Shown here piece after piece: positions 49,816-54,556 of a DNA stretch of 54,556 nucleotides. The first letter of the stretch is position 1, and each line of letters starts with the position of its first letter. The DNA is from JADJPL01 sp964607915 (lineage in GTDB: Bacteria > Bacteroidota > Bacteroidia > Chitinophagales > Saprospiraceae): assembly GCA_964607915.1 (NCBI GenBank), contig CAZSMU010000008.1:1-54556 (forward strand), written 5' to 3'. The notes below the pieces were generated by a model. It had not been told where the DNA came from. It did no database searches and was given only the letters and a program-made list of their open reading frames with translations. The position numbers and the translations under genes were made by a program.

Positions 49816-52800
49816 TTCAAAAAATTTACTTTTCTACTGTTTATGTGCTTGTTTGCCGGGGTCAGCGCCTGGGGGCAGCGCGCCGTTTCCGGAACGGTAA
49901 CGGATAAGTCCGGGGAGCCGCTGATAGCGGTGAACGTGGTAGTCCAGGGAACGACGACAGGTACCGTGACCGATCTGGATGGCAAGTACAGCGTCCAGGT
50001 AAGCGGCGCAGATGCCGTGCTTGAGTTTACCTTTGTTGGGTATATCACTATCCGTGAAACCGTGGGGGCCCGCAACGTCATTGACGTAACCCTGGAGGAA
50101 GATGCTGAAGTATTGGATGAAGTCGTAGTGAGCGCCCTGGGCTTCGCCCAAAAGAAAGACCAGATGGGCGCGACCTACTCCACGGTCAATTCACAGGATG
50201 TGGTGCGCTCCGGCGAAACAGGGGTCATCAACGGTCTGGGCGGCAAGGCGGCCGGGGTGCGCATCGCGCGCTCAAACGGCGACCCTGGTGCAGGTTCCGT
50301 AATCCAAATCCGGGGTGCCAATACGATTACGGGCTCCTCCGACCCGCTCATCATCGTGGACGGGGTGCCGATCAGCAACTCCACGATTTACGGCAACGGC
50401 AACGGAGGCCAGGATGCCGGCGTCTCGCAGCAAAGCCGCCTCAACGACCTCAACCCCAACGATATCGAATCTATCCAGATCCTGAAGGGGGCTTCCGCCG
50501 CTTCGCTCTGGGGCTCCAGAGCGGCGAACGGTGTAATCGTCATCACGACGAAAAAAGGAAAATCGGGCAAGCCGACCATCACCTACTCCAGTGCGTATTC
50601 TTTCGACCAAATCAACGTGCGGCATCCGCTGCAAGACCAGTTTGGCCAGGGCCTCAACGGCGTGTGGAGCGCAACGGCCAGCCAGTCCTGGGGCGATAAG
50701 ATATCTGCGCGCTCCGGCGCCGCCGACGAGGTGGTCACCAACCGCGACCGCTTTGTAGCTGCCGACGGAACCATCTATTACCCCGTCAGCAAGAAGAACT
50801 CGACGGAAACCTTCAACGACTCCAATTTTGATGCTGTTTTCGGCAACGGACAGTACTGGCAGAACGACATGTCCATCAGCGGGGGTACCGATAAATCCAC
50901 CTTCTTTTTCAGCTTTGGCAACCTCGCCCAGGAGGGGATTATCCGGGGCAGCGACTACAGTCGCACCAACCTGCGCCTAAACAACCAGACGTTCTTTACG
51001 AACTGGCTGAGCATGTCCACCCGCGCAGCGTATACCTACACGAACTCCAACCGGGTACAGCAGAGCTCCAATATTGATGGCCTCTACCTGGCGCTGCTGC
51101 GCAACTCCCCTGATTTTGACATCCGCGACTATGTCGGCACGTATTACAATACTGCCGGACAAGCATTCCCCAACGCACACCGCGCCTACCGCCGGCACCT
51201 GGGCTACCCCAACCCAGCCTACGGCAACCCAATCTGGATTACCGACGAACAAAAAGGCACCACAGAGGTCAATCGCTTCATCCTCAATTCGGAGTTGAAC
51301 ATCGATCCCCTGTCCTGGCTCAAGTTCACCATACGAGGAGGCATAGATGCCTACACCGACCAGCGGGTGTACTTCTTTCCCATCCTGAGTGCCGGCGCTC
51401 CCAACGGAGAGCTGTTCCAGGATGATATCTCCGAGCGCGAAGTAAACTTCGACGCCATCGCAAAGGGCTCCTTCAAACTGAATCGCGACATCAACCTCCT
51501 GGCAACCCTGGGCTGGAACTACAACGACCGCGAGCGCACATTGGTCTATACCAGCCTCGTCGGCTTTCAGGTGGACTACCGCGAACCCATCACTGCACTC
51601 AACAGCAGCAACGACGCCTCTTCTGTCGAGCGCCTCAAGCGCTATGTCCGCTCCAACCGGGGCTACGGGGTATTGTCGTTCGACCTCTACCAGCAACTCT
51701 TCGTCAATATGAGTGGTACGATGGAAGCCGCTTCTACCGTGAGCGGAAGTTTCTTCTACCCCTCCTTCGACCTGGCCTGGCAGTTTACAAAACTCAAGGG
51801 GCTTTCCGGAAACAAGGCCCTCAGCTTTGGCAAACTGCGCGCTTCCTGGGGCCAGGTGGGCGTACAACCGGCCCCCCACCGCTTCCAGACCCTGGCAGAA
51901 GCAGGCTTCTCCTACTCCTCTTACAGCGACCCGCTCGCAAGTACCCAGTTCGGCGGTGGATACCGCATCAACAACAACCAGGGCAACCCCGGCCTGAAAC
52001 CGGAAATCAAGACCGAATGGGAACTCGGGGCAGACCTCCGATTCCTCGGCGACCGCATCGGCCTGACCGCAACCTACTACAAAAACAAAATCGAAAACCT
52101 CCTCTTCGATGTAGCTACCGCCGCCTCCACAGGCTATACCAGCATCTACACCAACGGCGGCAAAATGGAAAACCGGGGCCTGGAACTGGAATTCGATGTG
52201 GACGTCATCAAAAATAAAGCGTTCAACCTCAACGTATATGCCAACTGGAACAACAACCGCAACAAAGTACTGGACATCCTCGGCGTGGAATCTATTGACC
52301 TGACGACCCAGTCCATCAGCTCCCGCGCCGTACAGGGCCAGCCCCTCGGCGTACTCTGGGGTACGCGCATCAAGCGCAAAGCAGATGGCAGTGTTGATTT
52401 CGACGCCAACGGCTTTCCGCAAATCGCCGGCACACAGGGCGTCATCGGAAACCCCAACCCCGACTGGCGCGGGGGCTTGGGCACGCGCGCAAGCTGGAAG
52501 GGAATCACGCTGAACGTCTTGTTCGAACACTCCCAGGGCGGCGATTACGCCGAGCGCACCCGCTTCATCCTGCGCAACTTCGGTACCCACGCCGACGTGG
52601 GCAACGAAGTGACCCTCACCCAACCGCTCAAGAATGTGACCGGGAAAGAGTTCCCGGCAGGTACCGTCATAAGGGGCAATATTAGCGACTTCGGCGCCGG
52701 ACCCGTACTGCTAGACCAGGCTTGGTACACCGGCCGCGGAGGTGGTCTGGGCGACGCCGTCATCAACGAACTGGCCATAGGCGATTTTACCTGGACCCGC

Positions 52801-53031
52801 TTGCGCGAACTCTCCCTGAGCTATAACCTCAATAGCGCAGGCTTCCGCAAAACGACCAAACTCAGTTCCGTCGTCTTCACCGTTACCGGCCGTAACCTTT
52901 GGCTCAAAACCGATATCGTAGGCATTGACCCCGATACCAACCAGTTTGGGGTGGACAATGGCTTCGGCATCGATTATTTCACCAACCCGGGTACGCGCTC
53001 GTTGCTCTTCTCCCTGCAAATCACCTACTAA
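49813..53031 (+). CDS. SusC/RagA-family TonB-linked outer-membrane transporter
   Basis: A 1072 aa protein. It has a signal peptide (ends SAWGQ), a CarboxypepD_reg domain (about 23-105, AVSGTVTDKSGEPLIAVNVV), a TonB-box-like DEVVVSALG stretch and a plug with SVIQIRGANTITGSSDPLII-VDGVPI and SIQILKGASAASLWGSRAAN-GVIVITTKKG, the SusC hallmark. A 22-strand barrel follows, ending LLFSLQITY. It is paired with the SusD-like gene 58 nt downstream and imports a macromolecular nutrient (glycan or peptide). The start was set at 49813; the longer frame to 49594 overlaps the terminator and leader. Confidence 0.95.
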   Translation: MFKKFTFLLFMCLFAGVSAWGQRAVSGTVTDKSGEPLIAVNVVVQGTTTGTVTDLDGKYSVQVSGADAVLEFTFVGYITIRETVGARNVIDVTLEEDAEVLDEVVVSALGFAQKKDQMGATYSTVNSQDVVRSGETGVINGLGGKAAGVRIARSNGDPGAGSVIQIRGANTITGSSDPLIIVDGVPISNSTIYGNGNGGQDAGVSQQSRLNDLNPNDIESIQILKGASAASLWGSRAANGVIVITTKKGKSGKPTITYSSAYSFDQINVRHPLQDQFGQGLNGVWSATASQSWGDKISARSGAADEVVTNRDRFVAADGTIYYPVSKKNSTETFNDSNFDAVFGNGQYWQNDMSISGGTDKSTFFFSFGNLAQEGIIRGSDYSRTNLRLNNQTFFTNWLSMSTRAAYTYTNSNRVQQSSNIDGLYLALLRNSPDFDIRDYVGTYYNTAGQAFPNAHRAYRRHLGYPNPAYGNPIWITDEQKGTTEVNRFILNSELNIDPLSWLKFTIRGGIDAYTDQRVYFFPILSAGAPNGELFQDDISEREVNFDAIAKGSFKLNRDINLLATLGWNYNDRERTLVYTSLVGFQVDYREPITALNSSNDASSVERLKRYVRSNRGYGVLSFDLYQQLFVNMSGTMEAASTVSGSFFYPSFDLAWQFTKLKGLSGNKALSFGKLRASWGQVGVQPAPHRFQTLAEAGFSYSSYSDPLASTQFGGGYRINNNQGNPGLKPEIKTEWELGADLRFLGDRIGLTATYYKNKIENLLFDVATAASTGYTSIYTNGGKMENRGLELEFDVDVIKNKAFNLNVYANWNNNRNKVLDILGVESIDLTTQSISSRAVQGQPLGVLWGTRIKRKADGSVDFDANGFPQIAGTQGVIGNPNPDWRGGLGTRASWKGITLNVLFEHSQGGDYAERTRFILRNFGTHADVGNEVTLTQPLKNVTGKEFPAGTVIRGNISDFGAGPVLLDQAWYTGRGGGLGDAVINELAIGDFTWTRLRELSLSYNLNSAGFRKTTKLSSVVFTVTGRNLWLKTDIVGIDPDTNQFGVDNGFGIDYFTNPGTRSLLFSLQITY

Positions 53032-53089
53032 AAGATTCGATTATCCGGCTTTTAGCGTGTTTTACAGTTCACTATAAAATATCAAATAC

Positions 53090-54505
53090 ATGAAACCATT
53101 CAAAATATTCTTCTTTTTTCTCATCGGCCTTTCGCTCACGGCCTGTGAAAGTTTGGTGGAGGGAATCAACGATGACCCCAACAACATCCCGATTGATGCC
53201 ATTACGGCATCGAGCTTCCTGAGGGGAGCCCAGTTGGCCAATATCCAGGTGCAGTTGGGACACGAACAGCGCATCGCTTCTTCCTGGTCCGGGCATTTTG
53301 TGGGATACCAAAGTTTGTATAAATCGCTCTATGAGTATAACCTCACCTCCGGTGAATCGAACGGGTTCTGGTCGTTTACCTACCAGGGCGTAGTCAACCA
53401 GGTGCGCCATATCCGCAATATCGCCCCCGACGATAAGCTGCTCGTGGGAATCGCAAAGGTCCTGGAAGCCCATGCCATCGGTACTCTGGCCGCTGCATAC
53501 GGAGATATACCCTACTCGGAAGCCATCAACCCGGCAATTTCCGATCCAAAGTTCGACAGCCAGCGCTCGGTGTTCAACGCGCTCCAGACCCTGCTGGATG
53601 GCGCTATTACCGACCTGACGGCAGCTACCAAGCGCAGCCTGCCCGAAGATATCTACTACGCCGGCGATAACGCTAAGTGGCTGGAAGCTGCCTATACGCT
53701 GAAGGCGCGCCTGTTCACCCTCAGCAAAGAATACGACAAAGCGCTCGCCGCCGCACTGAAAGGGATTTCCAAAGTGGAAAACAACATGGTATTCAAGCCA
53801 CTCAGCTCAACGAACCTGAGCGACAAGAACTTGTTGTACACGCTCTTCTCGGGCAGCCGCGCCGGTGATTTGGGCAATCGCACCAGCTACCTCATCGCTA
53901 CGCTGATCAACCCGACTGCAGCCGGCTCCCGCAACAACGCCAAAACACAGGAGAACGCTCGCCGTACCTACCTGTTGGTAGATGAAAGAACTGGTAATGC
54001 CAACCAGGGCGTAGCCAACTCCCTGGAATCCATGCCGCTGATTTCGTACGCGGAAAACCAGCTCACCCTCGCCGAGTGCGCCGCCCGCACCCAGGGACTT
54101 GCGGAAGGCCTGCAATACCTGAACGCCTACCGCGCCGTACTGGCCTCCGGCAAAGCATTCAAAAAAATCGTCGCCGCCGACCCGCTCAAGTACGACGCCT
54201 ATGCCGCCGCTGACTTCGATGCAGGGGGGATGGAAAACGCCGACAAAATCGCCCCCGTGCGCGCCCTGCTGCGCGAAATCGTGGAAGAGCGCTTCGTCTC
54301 CTTCTTCAACTCCTGGTTAGTGTTCAACGACGCCCGCCGCCTGCGCAAAAGCGATGGCGACATCGCCGTGAAAATTCCACTGAACACGACTACGGCAACC
54401 CGCTACCCGGAACGCATCATCTATCCGCAAAATGAACTCAACGCCAACTCCAACGCCAAGGAACCGGCAGAAGGGATTTATTTCGTGGTAGAAGTGAACC
54501 GCTAA
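53090..54505 (+). CDS. SusD/RagB-family nutrient-binding lipoprotein
   Basis: A 471 aa surface lipoprotein with lipobox LTAC (Cys19). TPR-like helices and the AHAIGTLAAAYGDIPYSEAI motif are diagnostic for the SusD-like family, as are the C-terminal EIVEERFVSFFNSWLVFNDA-RRLRKS and YPERIIYPQNELNAN segments. It acts as the lid of the adjacent SusC. The length is on the short side for SusD. No glycosidase, protease or regulator gene is seen in the 51 nt left in the window, so the substrate cannot be inferred. Confidence 0.93.
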   Translation: MKPFKIFFFFLIGLSLTACESLVEGINDDPNNIPIDAITASSFLRGAQLANIQVQLGHEQRIASSWSGHFVGYQSLYKSLYEYNLTSGESNGFWSFTYQGVVNQVRHIRNIAPDDKLLVGIAKVLEAHAIGTLAAAYGDIPYSEAINPAISDPKFDSQRSVFNALQTLLDGAITDLTAATKRSLPEDIYYAGDNAKWLEAAYTLKARLFTLSKEYDKALAAALKGISKVENNMVFKPLSSTNLSDKNLLYTLFSGSRAGDLGNRTSYLIATLINPTAAGSRNNAKTQENARRTYLLVDERTGNANQGVANSLESMPLISYAENQLTLAECAARTQGLAEGLQYLNAYRAVLASGKAFKKIVAADPLKYDAYAAADFDAGGMENADKIAPVRALLREIVEERFVSFFNSWLVFNDARRLRKSDGDIAVKIPLNTTTATRYPERIIYPQNELNANSNAKEPAEGIYFVVEVNR

Positions 54506-54556
54506 GATTAGACAGAAATAGTACACTTTGAACGCGTGTACGACATCAATTTCCGC

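Noticed and set aside
50977..52623. 548-codon open frame antisense to the SusC-like gene
   Set aside because: Composition is that of a complement shadow (Gly/Val/Ala-rich, no motifs); the plus-strand SusC barrel is clear.
1..54556. CRISPR array, tRNA or rRNA genes, prophage or transposase
   Set aside because: No regularly spaced direct repeats, cloverleaf candidates, rRNA-like segments or phage/transposase proteins were seen on reading both strands; this is not a formal search.

Overview
The window looks like chromosomal DNA of a Bacteroidota bacterium, probably of the Saprospiria (Lewinella-like) branch. The evidence is a SusC/SusD pair, other TonB-linked and DUF5916-type outer-membrane proteins, a PorE-like OmpA protein, an rpsF-rpsR-rplI cluster, and promoter boxes of the TAnnTTTG type. 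Coding density is high and both strands are used. I see no tRNA, rRNA, CRISPR array, prophage or transposase gene. The lineage is inferred from gene content only.

Layout. 1-3.6 kb: serC, a YgjP-type metallopeptidase and the convergent rpsF-rpsR-rplI operon. 3.7-6.8 kb: two tandem secreted MORN-repeat/caspase-like proteins. 7.1-10.4 kb: a SAM hydrolase / ABM monooxygenase / aroB operon, divergent from phoH. 10.6-16.6 kb: a molybdenum hydroxylase cluster (coxS-coxL-coxM-coxD-coxE order; large subunit of the AYRGAGR or 'form II' type). 16.6-20 kb: TPR and PorE-like proteins. 20-30 kb: a TonB receptor, an MBL hydrolase, a propeller/barrel protein with a dead peptidase-like domain, a DUF5916 protein and scpA. 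30.6-32.8 kb: DPP-IV. 33.2-38.1 kb: a group 3d-type NAD-reducing [NiFe]-hydrogenase (hoxF, a hoxU-hoxY gene fusion, hoxH, protease). 39.3-45.2 kb: OmpH/Skp and a four-gene oxidative operon (cyanophycinase-like, GMC oxidoreductase, acyl-CoA ligase, YUCCA-like FMO). 45.5-46.8 kb: a Soj/ParA ATPase with a ribbon-helix-helix partner. 46.9-49.5 kb: Na+/Ca2+ exchanger, lipoprotein, SCO1, flavin reductase. 49.8-54.5 kb: SusC/SusD.

The most unusual signal is a family of intergenic palindromic elements of about 160 bp with ends TAGACTTGTTGCGCGGGG. Three copies are about 95% or more identical (10.4, 32.9, 39.1 kb), two are diverged (0.1, 45.3 kb), and at least two are relics (6.9, 30.6 kb). Both strand orientations occur. 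The two arms pair along nearly the whole length, and base pairs covary between copies. In phoH and in the Spy-like gene the stop codon TAG is the outer end of the element. Two same-orientation copies bracket the hydrogenase module. I found no transposase, so these resemble non-autonomous (MITE/REP-like) elements with TA flanks.

Other points of interest are the ParA/RHH pair, whose partner carries three copies of a ParB-N-terminus-like motif; the MORN-caspase pair with repeated CxxGNC caps; and the HoxU-HoxY fusion. All functions are assigned from sequence reading alone, without database searches.
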